Origin: Ruminococcus flavefaciens
Lineage (GTDB): Bacteria > Bacillota > Clostridia > Oscillospirales > Ruminococcaceae
Direction of reading: 5' to 3'
NCBI GenBank assembly: GCA_023667045.1
Contig: JAMPAU010000001.1
Location: 695,903 to 759,902 of the forward strand
DNA length: 64,000 nucleotides
In this document: one piece after another, positions 15,862 through 24,987 of the stretch
Numbering within the stretch: position 1 is the stretch's first letter
How the letters are laid out: the number at the start of each line of letters is the position of its first letter
Notes under the pieces: model-generated
Seen by the model: the letters and a program-made list of their open reading frames with translations, nothing else
Told to the model about the DNA's origin: nothing
The model's database searches: none
Translations under genes and position numbers: made by a program

Positions 15862-16257
15862 TCACAATCCACGTAATGTAATAAGGAAGAAAGGTATTGC
15901 AATTATAATACTTATATTTGCAAGAGCGGTATATTTTCTGACTGTCTTTTTCAGACATTCGCAATCATACAGAATCGCTTTATTTTGTTCATTTTTCGGA
16001 TAAATAACATGAGTACTGTCTGACTTGATGTAATACGGTACTTTTATGGAAAACTCCTGTCCGTCTATAGCATAACAAAGCGTTGATTTTTTTAAAATCC
16101 TGTTTTTTGATTTTACTACAGCTACAGTTTCAGTGTAATCATCGCTTTCTGAACTGAAATTTTCCGCTGTTTCCAACTGTACAGATACTATGAATTTTTT
16201 ATAGTAGAATACAGCATAAAATACAAGCAATATAACAGCAAGTGCGATACAGTGCAT
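15862..16257 (-). CDS. Small membrane protein, DUF3592-like paralog
   Basis: 131 residues. N-terminal helix (ALAVILLVFYAVFYY), domain with AVVKSKNRILKKSTLCYAID and KVPYYIKSDSTHVIY, then a C-terminal helix ending IPFFLITLRGL. The last residues, the following gap and the first bases of the next gene (15847-15898) recur almost exactly at 16253-16305, showing recent tandem duplication of this unit. Confidence 0.7.
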   Translation of the reverse strand: MHCIALAVILLVFYAVFYYKKFIVSVQLETAENFSSESDDYTETVAVVKSKNRILKKSTLCYAIDGQEFSIKVPYYIKSDSTHVIYPKNEQNKAILYDCECLKKTVRKYTALANISIIIAIPFFLITLRGL

Positions 16258-16305
16258 ATTTTAACCTCACAATCCACGCAATGTAATAAGACAGAAAGGT
16301 ATAGC
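16253..16305. repeat. Direct repeat of the segment at 15847-15898
   Basis: About 50 bases, beginning TGCATATTTTAACCTCACAA and covering the end of one DUF3592-like gene and the start of the next, are repeated 406 bases apart with a few changes. It records tandem duplication in this cluster. Confidence 0.75.
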
Positions 16306-16525
16306 AAGAAGAATAATAACCACAACCGAATGGAATATAATTTTTTTCTTAACGGCTTTTAGTCTGTCAACGTAGGATTTGTCAGTTTGCCTGTAATCTT
16401 CCATTACAGAAACCAAGTTTTGTTGCAGACAGTGTAAGCAATATGAAATAAACCGCAATTAATAAATGCGTTCCGATTATAAAATATATAATTTCACCGG
16501 ACGGATGACCTTCTGTTTCTTCCAT
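16267..16525 (-). pseudogene. Short paralog of the DUF3592-like cluster, frameshifted
   Basis: From ATG 16525, behind AGGAG, the frame reads MEETEGHPSGEIIYFIIGTH and LLIAVYFILLTLSATK, an N-terminal membrane helix, but ends at TGA 16382. An overlapping frame continues MEDYRQTDKSYVDRLKAVKK and a helix ending IPFCLITLRGL, identical in style to its neighbour. The shift falls in the 75-base overlap (16382-16458). Joined, it would be about 85 residues and lack the beta domain of its paralogs. Confidence 0.5.
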
Positions 16526-16545
16526 ATAACTCTCCTCTGTATTGC

Positions 16546-16572
16546 AATAAAGGCGGATATTTCACCGCCCTT
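16546..16572 (-). terminator. Terminator after pgk
   Basis: Minus-strand GGCGG pairs with CCGCC around TGAAATAT, followed by TTTATT. It lies between pgk and the small membrane cluster. Confidence 0.55.
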
Positions 16573-16587
16573 ATCGGAAAATATACC

Positions 16588-17808
16588 TTACTTTTCAGCG
16601 ATTACAGCAACGCCGGGGAGTACCTTACCTTCGAGGTATTCGAGAGAAGCACCGCCACCAGTAGAGATGTGGCTCATTTGGTCTGCGAAACCTAACTGCA
16701 TAACTGCTGCTGCTGAGTCGCCACCGCCGATGATAGTTGTAGCATCTGTTTCAGCGAGAGCCTTAGCAACTGCGATTGTACCCTTAGCAAGTACAGGGTT
16801 TTCAAATACGCCCATAGGTCCATTCCATACAACAGTCTTAGCGGACTTTACAGCTTCAGCAAAAATCTTCTGTGTTTCTGTGCCGATGTCAAGACCCATC
16901 TTGTCAGCCGGAATTTCGTTTGAAGGAACATTTTCTACTTCAATTTCAGCGTCAATCGGGTTCGGGAATGCAGAAGCAACTTCTGTATCAACAGGGAGAA
17001 GAATCTTCTTGCCGAGTGATTCAGCCTTAGCGAGCATTTCCTTGCAGTAGTCGAGCTTTTCATCATCAACGAGTGATGTGCCGATAGAACCGCCATTAGC
17101 CTTGATGAATGTATAAGCCATACCGCCACCGATGATGAGTGTGTCGCACTTTTCAAGGAGGTTGGAAATTACATTGAGCTTATCTGCAACCTTAGCACCG
17201 CCGAGGATAGCAACGAAAGGTCTTTCAGGAACTTCAACAGCGTTTCCGAGATACTGGATTTCTTTCTGCATAAGGTAGCCTACAGCAGTTTCCTTTACGA
17301 ACTTTGTAACGCCTGCTGTGGAAGCGTGAGCACGGTGAGCAGAGCCGAAAGCGTCCATAACGAAAACTTCGCCGTCTACGAGGTCAGCGAGTTCCTTAGA
17401 GAAGTCTTCGCCGTTCTTTGTTTCTTCAGCACCACGAAAACGTGTATTTTCGAGTACAATGATTTCGCCGTTGTTCATTTCAGCTACAGCCTTTTTAGCG
17501 TTTTCACCAACAACTGTATCATCAGCAGCGAAAACAACCTTAGTGTTTACGAGTTCTGCAAGTCTTTCAGCAGCGGGAGCGAGTGAGAACTTAGCTTCCG
17601 GACCATTCTTTGGCTTGCCGAGATGTGAACAGAGAACAACCTTAGCACCGTTTTCAACGAGCTTGTTGATTGTAGGGAGAGCTGCCTGTATTCTGTTGTC
17701 GTTTGTAATAACGCCGTCCTTGAGTGGTACGTTAAAATCTACTCTTACGAGTACTTTTCTGCCGGTAACGTTAACGTCCTCGACAGTAACTTTGTTTAAT
17801 CCTGCCAT
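16588..17808 (-). CDS. pgk: Phosphoglycerate kinase
   Basis: ATP-generating glycolytic enzyme. 406 residues with [20 protein letters not shown], the nucleotide-binding [10 protein letters not shown] and GGGDSAAAV, and the hinge region WNGPMGVFE. Start ATG 17808 is behind AAAGGA. Normal length. First glycolytic gene of this minus-strand group, with a strong promoter. Confidence 0.97.
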   Translation of the reverse strand: MAGLNKVTVEDVNVTGRKVLVRVDFNVPLKDGVITNDNRIQAALPTINKLVENGAKVVLCSHLGKPKNGPEAKFSLAPAAERLAELVNTKVVFAADDTVVGENAKKAVAEMNNGEIIVLENTRFRGAEETKNGEDFSKELADLVDGEVFVMDAFGSAHRAHASTAGVTKFVKETAVGYLMQKEIQYLGNAVEVPERPFVAILGGAKVADKLNVISNLLEKCDTLIIGGGMAYTFIKANGGSIGTSLVDDEKLDYCKEMLAKAESLGKKILLPVDTEVASAFPNPIDAEIEVENVPSNEIPADKMGLDIGTETQKIFAEAVKSAKTVVWNGPMGVFENPVLAKGTIAVAKALAETDATTIIGGGDSAAAVMQLGFADQMSHISTGGGASLEYLEGKVLPGVAVIAEK

Positions 17809-17871
17809 TGGTATGACATCCTTTCATTGTATAATGTAGCTGTTGTTATTTAATTAACAACCTGCAATACT

Positions 17872-17900
17872 ATTGTACACTATCCGGACAGATTTTTCAA
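17872..17900 (-). promoter_or_regulatory. Promoter of pgk
   Basis: Minus-strand TTGAAA (17895-17900) and TACAAT (17872-17877) with a 17-base spacer, about 63 bases before the pgk start. Confidence 0.75.
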
Positions 17901-18198
17901 GTACTTCTGTAAATTTTTTCGTAAATTTTCAGTAAACTTTTACAGATAAATATTACCGTCGTGATACCGGCGAGGGAATTTGTAGCTATATTATGTTGTT
18001 TACGTCGGTTACGTCGATATAGACGATATTTTTTATAAAAATAATATTATAGAATCATATAATATAGTTATTGATTATTATACAGAAAAAAACAAACAAT
18101 ATGTGATAATAAAAAGTTCTTAAAAAATACCGGCGTTATCGGCGTATCGTCATTTTGGCTGTGTATAGCCTTAAATTCAACAGCGATATTTACAATAA

Positions 18199-18366
18199 TC
18201 CCTTGACATTATCACTGTTTCCGGTTCATATGTTCCAAAGGCACAATTTACAGCGGTAATCCAGAACAACGTCTTAATGGAAGATAAAGAATGTAATTCT
18301 CCGTCAATAGCAGGTTGGGTTGCTCTTGGAAAATCAATTGACAGTTTCAGACATAATCATACATAA
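18199..18366 (+). other. Possible gene remnant in the 17.9-18.4 kb gap
   Basis: The gap upstream of pgk is AT-rich with no intact gene. At its end a 55-codon open plus-strand frame with coding-like content (SGSYVPKAQFTAVIQ, SIAGWVALGKSIDSFRHNH) ends at TAA 18364. It has no start codon or ribosome binding site. Just upstream, another frame reads TGVIGVSSFWLCIALN to a TGA. These look like pieces of a decayed gene; origin unknown. Confidence 0.3.
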
Positions 18367-18412
18367 TAAAAATCTCCTCACCGCCGGATTTGCTTCAGCG
18401 ATGAGGAGTTTC
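18366..18412 (-). terminator. Terminator after sigE
   Basis: Minus-strand CTCCTCATCGC pairs with GCGGTGAGGAG (one mismatch) and is followed by ATTTTTATTA, directly after the sigE stop. The opposite strand also ends in T-rich sequence. Confidence 0.75.
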
Positions 18413-18417
18413 TTTTA

Positions 18418-19116
18418 TTATGTTATGCTTTCGAGTTTTACACGGAGCTTATGTATAATTTTCTTTTCAAGACGTGATATATATGACTGTGAAATGCCTA
18501 TCTGTTCAGCTACTTCTTTCTGAGTTTTTTCCTTACCGTCTATAAGCCCAAAACGCATTTCCATTATTTCACGCTCACGGTCGCCGAGTTCTGCAACGGC
18601 ACTTCTCAGTATTTCACGTTCTGCCTCTGTTTCTATTCCCTTGTTTACAACGTCGTCTTCTGTGCCGAGTACGTCCGATAGGAGAAGTTCATTTCCGTCG
18701 TAATCTATGTTAAGTGGTTCGTCAATAGAAAGGTCGTTGCGGTACTGTGAGGACTTACGCAGAAACATAAGTATCTCGTTTTCGATGCACCTTGATGCAT
18801 ACGTTGCAAGTTTTATGTTTTTTGTCGGACAGAAAGTATTCACTGCCTTGATAAGTCCGATAGTACCTATTGACACGAGGTCTTCGAGACCTATTCCGGT
18901 TGATTCAAATTTTTTAGCTATATATACAACAAGCCTTAAATTATGCACAATAAGCCTGTCACGTGCTGACGGGTCGTTTTTAATTAGACCCTCAAAAACT
19001 TCTTCCTCTTCCTGTCGGGAAAGCGGAGGGGGCAGTGTGTCCGAACCGTTAATATAGAAAACGTCTCCGCTTAAGATGTCTCTGAATTTTTCAAGAATTA
19101 TTTTCAGAATATTCAT
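18418..19116 (-). CDS. sigE: Sporulation sigma factor SigE (mother cell)
   Basis: 232 residues. Early mother-cell sigma factor of endospore formation, made as an inactive pro-protein and cut by SpoIIGA. The N-terminal pro-sequence (about 1-25, [15 protein letters not shown]) is amphipathic. Region 2 contains [12 protein letters not shown] and [20 protein letters not shown]; region 4 contains [15 protein letters not shown] and [15 protein letters not shown] recognition ([14 protein letters not shown]). The position right behind spoIIGA fixes the assignment. It ends with TAATAA and a terminator; sigG is not next to it. Confidence 0.95.
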   Translation of the reverse strand: MNILKIILEKFRDILSGDVFYINGSDTLPPPLSRQEEEEVFEGLIKNDPSARDRLIVHNLRLVVYIAKKFESTGIGLEDLVSIGTIGLIKAVNTFCPTKNIKLATYASRCIENEILMFLRKSSQYRNDLSIDEPLNIDYDGNELLLSDVLGTEDDVVNKGIETEAEREILRSAVAELGDREREIMEMRFGLIDGKEKTQKEVAEQIGISQSYISRLEKKIIHKLRVKLESIT

Positions 19117-19138
19117 AATTATTCTCCTGTTCTCTGTG

Positions 19139-19948
19139 TTATCTTTTTAGAAGTTTCGGGTTGAAGACAGCGTTTCCGGAGTTTTCGCCAAGACCTACCA
19201 CAGCGTCTACTTTTTTATATTCACCGCTGAGACTGTTTTTTATCAGAATTTCGTCCGGTCGGAAAACAGTTATAAATCCGCTGTCCGATATGGTGGAACA
19301 GGGTAGAAGCCGGAAACCTTTCAGCAGACTGCCTTTTTCTGCTATACCGCTGAATCTTTTTCTGTCGCATACTATAACCGGACAGCCTGAAAAGAAGTCT
19401 GTTAGTGAATTTCCTGTATCTGCCAGACCGTCGAGAGTTACAATGCTTTTACCATACTTTATTATAACACTGTAGCGGTCTGTGCCGTCTGGCGTGCGGT
19501 CAAGGAAATTTCCGGTTATATATACAAGAAAATACATAACGGCGGTAGTCACGACAAGCAAAAGCAGTGAAAAGTCTATGTAGAAGTAAGAGTTATTAAA
19601 GTGAATAAATTCGGGTCTGAGCCATGAATATACTGCATATACTGTGCCGGCAAGTATAAAGTTTGCTGTAAGAAATGATATGATATTTATTACAGTGCGT
19701 TTTTTCCCATGAAATCCAAAGGCTATGATTACTATTGTAACCACTGCAAAGAGTTTTATTATAATATTCAGATATGTATTCAGATGAGGTGCAAGTATAA
19801 GCAGTGAATAAATACTGCCATATACGGCAGAAATCAAACATCTCTTGAAACTCACAGGCGAATGGGTCAGCCTTGCCGTCATGCGTATAAGAAAATAATT
19901 TACATATATATTCAGTATAATTAAGACATCAATATAAATAGTCTGCAT
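19139..19948 (-). CDS. spoIIGA: Sigma-E processing peptidase SpoIIGA
   Basis: Membrane-bound aspartic protease that activates pro-SigE at the sporulation septum. 269 residues: five hydrophobic helices in the first 155 residues, then a soluble protease domain with the catalytic motif [10 protein letters not shown] at about residue 175-184 and a C-terminal [15 protein letters not shown]. 22 bases upstream of sigE in the classical spoIIGA-sigE order. Its promoter has the unusual Spo0A-type layout. Confidence 0.93.
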   Translation of the reverse strand: MQTIYIDVLIILNIYVNYFLIRMTARLTHSPVSFKRCLISAVYGSIYSLLILAPHLNTYLNIIIKLFAVVTIVIIAFGFHGKKRTVINIISFLTANFILAGTVYAVYSWLRPEFIHFNNSYFYIDFSLLLLVVTTAVMYFLVYITGNFLDRTPDGTDRYSVIIKYGKSIVTLDGLADTGNSLTDFFSGCPVIVCDRKRFSGIAEKGSLLKGFRLLPCSTISDSGFITVFRPDEILIKNSLSGEYKKVDAVVGLGENSGNAVFNPKLLKR

Positions 19949-19980
19949 TCCGTACCTCCTGCAATTACTTGTCTTTATTT

Positions 19981-20014
19981 ATTATAATGCGTTTGAAGTG
20001 CGAAATATGTCGTA
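19981..20014 (-). promoter_or_regulatory. Spo0A-dependent-type promoter of spoIIGA
   Basis: TATAAT (19981-19986) lies 22 bases from a -35-like TACGAC (20009-20014). The sequence TACGACA (20008-20014) differs by one base from the 0A-box core TTCGACA. In Bacillus subtilis the spoIIG promoter has the same 22-base spacing with Spo0A bound over the -35. Confidence 0.6.
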
Positions 20015-20030
20015 TTCACGTACCTAAAAC

Positions 20031-20066
20031 AAAAAAGATACAGCCATATGACTGTATCTTTCTTAC
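20031..20066 (-). terminator. Terminator after the 33-residue membrane protein gene
   Basis: Minus-strand AAAGATACAG pairs with CTGTATCTTT around eight bases, followed by TTTTGTTTTA. Confidence 0.85.
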
Positions 20067-20077
20067 TATTTTTACTA

Positions 20078-20179
20078 TTAAAGGAAAGGCACTATTATAG
20101 CACCGACTATCATAAGAATCGCCACTATCAGCACGGCAATTCTTTTAGCGTTAGTTTTTTCGTGGTTGTTACGGCTCAA
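20078..20179 (-). CDS. Very small membrane protein (33 residues, TTG start)
   Basis: A TTG at 20179 lies eight bases behind AGGTGAT and opens a 33-residue frame: SRNNHEKTNAKRIA, then one membrane helix VLIVAILMIVGAIIVPFL. A strong terminator follows and the DEAD-box helicase gene is 13 bases upstream, so the two are probably co-transcribed. Basic N-terminus plus single helix resembles the short DUF4044-type membrane proteins of Firmicutes, but the match is by layout only. Confidence 0.65.
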   Translation of the reverse strand: MSRNNHEKTNAKRIAVLIVAILMIVGAIIVPFL

Positions 20180-20192
20180 ATCTTATCACCTC

Positions 20193-21917
20193 TCAGTGTT
20201 TGTTTTTGACACGTTTTTTGCGGTTAGGTATGTAATCGCTGTAGACTTCAGATTTTTTTCTGTTTCCGTATGCACGGCTTTTGCGGTCAAATTTAGGCTT
20301 GTCCCTGTTATCAAGACGTTTTCCTCTGACTTCCCTTACTGCTCCGCTGTAAAGCTTTACCTCTACTTGATTGCCGTTTATCTTCATCGGGTTAGTGCTG
20401 TCAAGTATGTATTCTTTTTCGGCTTCTGGGATTTCAACGGTTGTGTGCGTATCGAATATATCTATTTTTCCGAAATCCCGTCCGGACATACCTGTTGCGT
20501 CAACCAAAGCCCCCAAGATAAAGTTAGGCGCTATTCTCTTGTTTCGACCTATATTTATATCGACCTTTACAGTTTTAGCACCTTTTCTGCCTTTTTTAAG
20601 AGGACGTGGCATATCAAATTCCGGAAGTGATTCTGTTTCTTCTTTCAGTCTGCCGGAAATAATTCTTGCACATACTTCACGGCTGTCAATACCCATTTCG
20701 GAAAGTCTTTCAATAATCTCGTAAGCCTCGTGGGAAACTTCATTTATTCCGGCAATCTCCGAAATAATATTTTCCTTTTTCATGGCTATTATTTCGGACT
20801 TTTGCGGTAACTGTTTTTCCTGTATAGTTGCTTTTGTGTATTTTTCTATTTCACGGAGTTCATAAAACTGTCTTCTTCCGCTGATGAGTGTATAGGCTGT
20901 TCCGGTACGACCAGCACGACCTGTACGACCTATGCGGTGGATATAGTATTCATTATCCTGTGGTAAGTCGTAATTGAATACAGCGTCAACACCGCTTACA
21001 TCTATGCCACGTGCGGCAACGTCTGTAGCAACGAGTATTTCGGCTGACTTGTTCTTGAAACCGTTCATAACCTGAGTACGCTGTGACTGTTTCATATCGC
21101 CATGTATGCCGGAGGCTCTGAAACCGGATTTTACGAGTTCTTCCGTGAGGTCGTCAACCATTTTCTTTGTATTGCAGAAAATCATAGCAGAGGACGGAGC
21201 GTATGCCGACAATAATAATTTAAGTGCATCGGTTTTGCGACCCATAGCAACCTCAAAATAATACTGTTCAATAAGCTCGACTGTTTTCTGTGCCGACTTT
21301 ATTTTTATCTGCACGGGATTATGCTGATATTTTTCTGTTATTGCAAGAATAGCAGGTGGCATGGTAGCAGAGAATAAAACGGTCTGTCTTTCTTCCGGCA
21401 CTTCTGAGAGTATCAGTTCAATATCTTCTCTGAAACCCATATTTAACATCTCGTCGGCTTCATCAAGAATCACACAGCGGAGATTATTGAGTTTAAGAGT
21501 TCTCCGTCTCATGTGGTCCATGACACGTCCGGGAGTTCCTATGACGATATTCGCACCACGCTTTAATTCGTGTATCTGTTTTTCCATGCTTGCTCCGCCA
21601 TAAACTGACACTGCCTTTACGCACTTTTTGTATTTAGCAAACTTGCGTATTTCCTCATGTGCCTGCATTGCAAGCTCACGTGTAGGGCATAGTATGAGTA
21701 CGCTTACATGATTTCTGTCTGTCTCAGTGATACTCTCAACGGCGGGTATGCCGAAAGCAGCGGTTTTGCCCGTTCCGGTATTTGAGCGTCCGATAACGTC
21801 TTTTCCCTCTAAAAGCAGAGGAATACTTTCCTGTTGAATTTCGGTCATCTCTGTGAAACCGAGTTCATCAACAGCCTGAATAAGTTCCTGTGATAAATTC
21901 AATTCGTTAAAATGCAT
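20193..21917 (-). CDS. DEAD-box ATP-dependent RNA helicase with DbpA-type RNA-binding domain
   Basis: Unwinds structured RNA, typically in ribosome assembly or cold adaptation. 574 residues from ATG 21917 behind AAAGGA. Motifs: Q motif and GRSNTGTGKTAAFG (I), PTRELA (Ia), GTPGRV (Ib), DEAD (II), SAT (III), ARGID (V), HRIGRTGRAG (VI). Residues 450-530 form a DbpA-like RNA-binding domain (INIGRNKRIAPNFILGALV). The tail is basic and Arg/Lys-rich. Closest to CshA/DeaD of Firmicutes. Confidence 0.94.
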   Translation of the reverse strand: MHFNELNLSQELIQAVDELGFTEMTEIQQESIPLLLEGKDVIGRSNTGTGKTAAFGIPAVESITETDRNHVSVLILCPTRELAMQAHEEIRKFAKYKKCVKAVSVYGGASMEKQIHELKRGANIVIGTPGRVMDHMRRRTLKLNNLRCVILDEADEMLNMGFREDIELILSEVPEERQTVLFSATMPPAILAITEKYQHNPVQIKIKSAQKTVELIEQYYFEVAMGRKTDALKLLLSAYAPSSAMIFCNTKKMVDDLTEELVKSGFRASGIHGDMKQSQRTQVMNGFKNKSAEILVATDVAARGIDVSGVDAVFNYDLPQDNEYYIHRIGRTGRAGRTGTAYTLISGRRQFYELREIEKYTKATIQEKQLPQKSEIIAMKKENIISEIAGINEVSHEAYEIIERLSEMGIDSREVCARIISGRLKEETESLPEFDMPRPLKKGRKGAKTVKVDINIGRNKRIAPNFILGALVDATGMSGRDFGKIDIFDTHTTVEIPEAEKEYILDSTNPMKINGNQVEVKLYSGAVREVRGKRLDNRDKPKFDRKSRAYGNRKKSEVYSDYIPNRKKRVKNKH

Positions 21918-21988
21918 TATAATTCCTTTCATTAAAAACCAGTCTTATAATATCATACCATAAATTCCGGAAAAGGTCAAGACCTGCA

Positions 21989-22024
21989 CAAAAATAAAAT
22001 ACGGATATTGACTATCCGTATTTT
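21989..22024 (-). terminator. Terminator after metY (first copy)
   Basis: Minus-strand AAAATACGGATA pairs with TATCCGTATTTT around a five-base loop, then TATTTTTG. It directly follows the sulfhydrylase gene at 22033. Confidence 0.85.
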
Positions 22025-22032
22025 AGTGTATA

Positions 22033-23313
22033 TTACTTTATTGAATCAAATCCATGCTGTAAATCTGCTATGATGTCGTCTATGTGTTCTGTGCCGATTG
22101 ACAGGCGTATTGTGTTTGGTTTGATACCGGCTGAAAGAAGTTCGTCCTCATTCATCTGTGAGTGGGTTGTGGAAGCAGGGTGAATTACAAGTGACTTAAC
22201 GTCAGCAACGTTTGCGAGCAGTGAGAATAATTCAAGGCTCTCTGTAAATTTCTTTGCAGTTTCGGCGTTGCCCTTTATCTCGAATGTGAAAATAGATGCT
22301 GAACCATTCGGGAAGTATCTGTCATAAAGTTCTTTCTGCTTGCCTGTTTCGAGAGACGGGTGGTTTACCTTTTCGACCTGTGGGTGATTATTCAGAAAAT
22401 CAACTACTTTAAGGGCGTTTTCTACATGGCGTTCAAGACGGAGCGAAAGTGTTTCAAGACCTTGCAGGAGCAGGAAAGAATTAAAAGGTGAGATAGTAGC
22501 ACCTTGGTCACGCATGAGGGTTGTACGGATTTTCATGATATATGCGATATTTCCGCAAGCCTCTGTAAATACTACTCCGTGATATGACGGATTAGGCTTT
22601 GAGAGTGTCGGGAACTTATCATTTTGAGACCAGTCGAATTTACCACTGTCAACGATTACACCGCCCATCACTGTACCGTGACCGCCTATGAACTTTGTAG
22701 CCGAATGAACTACAATATCTGCACCATGTTCAATAGGTCTGAGCAGGTATGGAGTGGCAAAGGTATTATCCACGATAAGCGGAATGCCGTGTCTGTGTGC
22801 AACCTCAGCGATTGCTTCAATGTCAATAACGTCTGAATTAGGGTTGCCTAAAGTCTCAGCGTAAATTAATTTAGTATTCGGCTGGATTGCCTTTTCAAAG
22901 TTTTCGGGGTCTGACGGATTAACGAATGTAGTAGTAAGTCCCTGCTCAACAAGAGTATTTGCAAAGAGATTATATGTACCGCCATAAAGATTAGTTGAGG
23001 AAACAATATGGTCTCCGGCTGTGGCGATATTCTGGACAGCATATGTTATTGCTGCTGAACCCGACGCAGTAGCCAATGCACCTGCTCCGCCCTCAAGGGC
23101 TGTTATTCTTTTTTCAAAAACGTCAGATGTTGGATTCATGAGACGTGTATATATATTTCCGCTCTCAGTAAGTGCAAAACGTCCGGAAGCCTGTGCGGAG
23201 TCCTTGAATACATAAGAGGTGGTGGCGTAAATCGGCACTGCACGTGCGTCTGTGGTAGGGTCGGGGGATTCCTGACCTGCGTGTACCTGTATTGTTTCAA
23301 ATTTATAACTCAT
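22033..23313 (-). CDS. metY: O-acetylhomoserine sulfhydrylase (MetY)
   Basis: PLP enzyme that makes homocysteine from O-acetylhomoserine and sulfide. 426 residues from ATG 23313 ([14 protein letters not shown]), behind AAAGG. Landmarks are [26 protein letters not shown], the PLP-stacking Tyr in [13 protein letters not shown], the PLP Lys in [16 protein letters not shown] and the C-terminal [12 protein letters not shown]. It has a consensus promoter and lies next to a second MetY-type gene 136 bases upstream. Confidence 0.92.
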   Translation of the reverse strand: MSYKFETIQVHAGQESPDPTTDARAVPIYATTSYVFKDSAQASGRFALTESGNIYTRLMNPTSDVFEKRITALEGGAGALATASGSAAITYAVQNIATAGDHIVSSTNLYGGTYNLFANTLVEQGLTTTFVNPSDPENFEKAIQPNTKLIYAETLGNPNSDVIDIEAIAEVAHRHGIPLIVDNTFATPYLLRPIEHGADIVVHSATKFIGGHGTVMGGVIVDSGKFDWSQNDKFPTLSKPNPSYHGVVFTEACGNIAYIMKIRTTLMRDQGATISPFNSFLLLQGLETLSLRLERHVENALKVVDFLNNHPQVEKVNHPSLETGKQKELYDRYFPNGSASIFTFEIKGNAETAKKFTESLELFSLLANVADVKSLVIHPASTTHSQMNEDELLSAGIKPNTIRLSIGTEHIDDIIADLQHGFDSIK

Positions 23314-23363
23314 TATTATCATACCTTTCATATTTATTCCTACTTATCTAATAGGATATATAT

Positions 23364-23392
23364 ATAATATCATACTTTTTTTCATTTGTCAA
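23364..23392 (-). promoter_or_regulatory. Promoter of metY (first copy)
   Basis: Minus-strand TTGACA (23387-23392), 17 bases, TATTAT (23364-23369). No riboswitch-like leader is seen between it and the gene, in contrast to the second copy. Confidence 0.8.
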
Positions 23393-23402
23393 TAGGAAAA
23401 TC

Positions 23403-23446
23403 AAAAAAAATAAAAAATGCGGATATTTTATTATCCGCATTTTATA
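23403..23446 (-). terminator. Terminator after the second MetY-type gene
   Basis: Minus-strand AAAATGCGGATA pairs with TATCCGCATTTT, then a long T-rich run. It insulates the two sulfhydrylase genes from each other. Confidence 0.88.
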
Positions 23447-23448
23447 AA

Positions 23449-24714
23449 TTAATCTATTGCATTGAATGCCTGTTCGATGTCTGCTATTATATCGTCAACA
23501 TTTTCAAGACCGCATGAAAATCTAATCATACCGCCGTTGATTCCGGCAGCTACTAACTGTTCTTCTGTAAGCTGACGGTGAGTTTCGCTTGCGGGGTGGA
23601 GTACACAGGTTCTTATATCTGCAACGTGTACTTCATTTGATGCGAGTTTAAGGCTGTCCATGAACTTTATAGCGTTAGGTCTTCCGCCCTTGATTACAAA
23701 GGATATTACGCCACTGCAACCGCTGAGATACTTCTGTGCGAGTGCATAACCCTTGTCAGATTCAAGAGCAGGATATGTAACTGATTCAACCTTGTCTGAA
23801 CTCTCAAAATATTTTGCAACTTTAAGAGCGTTTTCACAGTACTGCTTCATTCTTACGGCGAGGGTTTCGAGTCCGAGATTGAGCAGGAAAGAAGAATGTG
23901 CAGACGGATAACAGCCGAAATCTCTCATCAACTGCATTCTTGCTTTTGTAATGTATGCGGACTTTCCGTAAGTCTGAACGTATGAAATGCCGTGATATGA
24001 TTCGTCCGGCTCTGTGAACTCTGGGAAGTTGCCGTTTGCCCAGTCGAAATTACCGCTGTCAACGATTACACCGCCTGTCTGTACTGCATGACCGTCCATG
24101 TACTTGCTTGTAGAATGAATGACAATATCAGCACCAAATTCAATAGGACGGCAGAGTATAGGGGTTGCAAAGGTATTGTCCACTATGAGAGGTACATTAT
24201 GGGCGTGTGCGATACGTGCGAACTTTTCAATATCAAGTACTGTGAGTGCAGGGTTGGCTATGGTTTCGCCGAACATTGCTTTTGTGTTAGGCTTGAAAGC
24301 CTTGCCTATTTCTTCTTCACTGGCATTGGGGTCAATATATATGCACTCAATGCCGAGTTTCTTCAATGTGTAAGAGAAAAGATTTATAGTACCGCCGTAT
24401 ATTTCGGGAGAACTTACGATACTGTCTCCGGCTTTGCAGATATTAAGTATAGAAAGAAGTGTAGCTGCCTGTCCGGAGCTTGTACACATAGCACCTATAC
24501 CGCCCTCAAGCTTTGCTATTTTTTCCTCGATAGCCATTGTGGTGGGGTTCTCGAAACGTGAGTAAATAAGGCTCTTTGTTGGGTCGTCGAATACAGCGGC
24601 TACTTCCTCAGTAGAATCATATACATAGGTTGTACTCTGCACTATCGGCACAACTCTCGGCTCGCCGTTTTTTGGCTTATAGCCCTCATGCAGACACTGT
24701 GTTTCAATTTTCAT
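23449..24714 (-). CDS. MetY/cystathionine gamma-synthase family PLP enzyme (second copy)
   Basis: 421 residues from ATG 24714 behind AAGGAGG (MKIETQCLHEGYKPKNGEPR). PLP Lys in HSTSKYMDGHAVQTGG, YGGTINLF loop and ATPALE-like core show the Cys/Met metabolism PLP family. The opening ETQCLHEGY and IVQSTTYVYDSTEE are typical of O-acetylhomoserine aminocarboxypropyltransferases, though methionine gamma-lyase activity cannot be excluded. There is no promoter between it and RNA A; its expression must pass the terminator at 24735-24757, so it should be controlled by RNA A. Confidence 0.85.
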   Translation of the reverse strand: MKIETQCLHEGYKPKNGEPRVVPIVQSTTYVYDSTEEVAAVFDDPTKSLIYSRFENPTTMAIEEKIAKLEGGIGAMCTSSGQAATLLSILNICKAGDSIVSSPEIYGGTINLFSYTLKKLGIECIYIDPNASEEEIGKAFKPNTKAMFGETIANPALTVLDIEKFARIAHAHNVPLIVDNTFATPILCRPIEFGADIVIHSTSKYMDGHAVQTGGVIVDSGNFDWANGNFPEFTEPDESYHGISYVQTYGKSAYITKARMQLMRDFGCYPSAHSSFLLNLGLETLAVRMKQYCENALKVAKYFESSDKVESVTYPALESDKGYALAQKYLSGCSGVISFVIKGGRPNAIKFMDSLKLASNEVHVADIRTCVLHPASETHRQLTEEQLVAAGINGGMIRFSCGLENVDDIIADIEQAFNAID

Positions 24715-24734
24715 AAAAAACTCCTCCTTGTAAA

Positions 24735-24908
24735 AATAAAAAAGTCCATGCGGACTGTATTTTTTATTTAAAGTCCGCATACGGAGTTAAACCGTAATCT
24801 TTCCCCTTAGCAGAGGGAACGCTTTTTCGTTAAGCTATGCGGAAATGCCGGACGGATAACCGTATCCCTTTCATGTGGTGAAAATGCTTTAAAATTAAGC
24901 TACCGGCA
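24735..24908 (-). ncRNA. RNA A: tandem tRNA-like leader with terminator/antiterminator, upstream of the second MetY gene
   Basis: Predicted start of transcription at about 24908 coincides with the 5' end of domain 1. Domain 1 (24846-24908) folds as a cloverleaf: outer stem TGCCGG/CCGGCA, D-arm-like GCTT/AAGC, anticodon-arm-like TTTTC/GAAAG with a 7-base loop, and a T-arm-like ACGG-TTAT-CCGT. Domain 2 (24773-24844): TCCGCA/TGCGGA, GCTT/AAGC, a CTGCTAA loop on a 5-bp stem, and TACGG-TTTAACT-CCGTA. The terminator AGTCC-GCAT-GGACT with T-run is at 24735-24756. Its 5' arm AGTCCGCAT can pair instead with ATGCGGACT, the 3' strand of the domain 2 outer stem. This is a cis-regulatory RNA by design. 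It matches no T-box, SAM or cobalamin signature I know. Confidence 0.7.
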
Positions 24909-24914
24909 AATAAT

Positions 24915-24943
24915 ATTATAACATAATATTACTTTTTTGTCAA
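24915..24943 (-). promoter_or_regulatory. Promoter of RNA A
   Basis: Minus-strand TTGACA (24938-24943), 17 bases, TATAAT (24915-24920): perfect consensus. Confidence 0.88.
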
Positions 24944-24987
24944 CAGTAAAATAAAAAAGTCCCCGATAATTTCAAGGACAGTTTTTA

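Noticed and set aside
16466..17050. 194-residue plus-strand frame antisense to pgk
   Set aside because: Shadow of the conserved pgk gene; no ribosome binding site and biased Ser/Ala composition.
24773..24844. tRNA-Ser(GCU) or other functional tRNA in the domain 2 cloverleaf
   Set aside because: It lacks the long variable arm of tRNA-Ser, the GG of the D-loop, the T-loop C and a CCA end; sister copies diverge in the anticodon-like loop. Kept as tRNA-like RNA.
24735..24908. T-box, S-box (SAM-I) or cobalamin riboswitch before the MetY gene
   Set aside because: None of the conserved blocks (AGGGTGGNACCGCG, GAGGGA with GCAACC, or the B12 box) is present.
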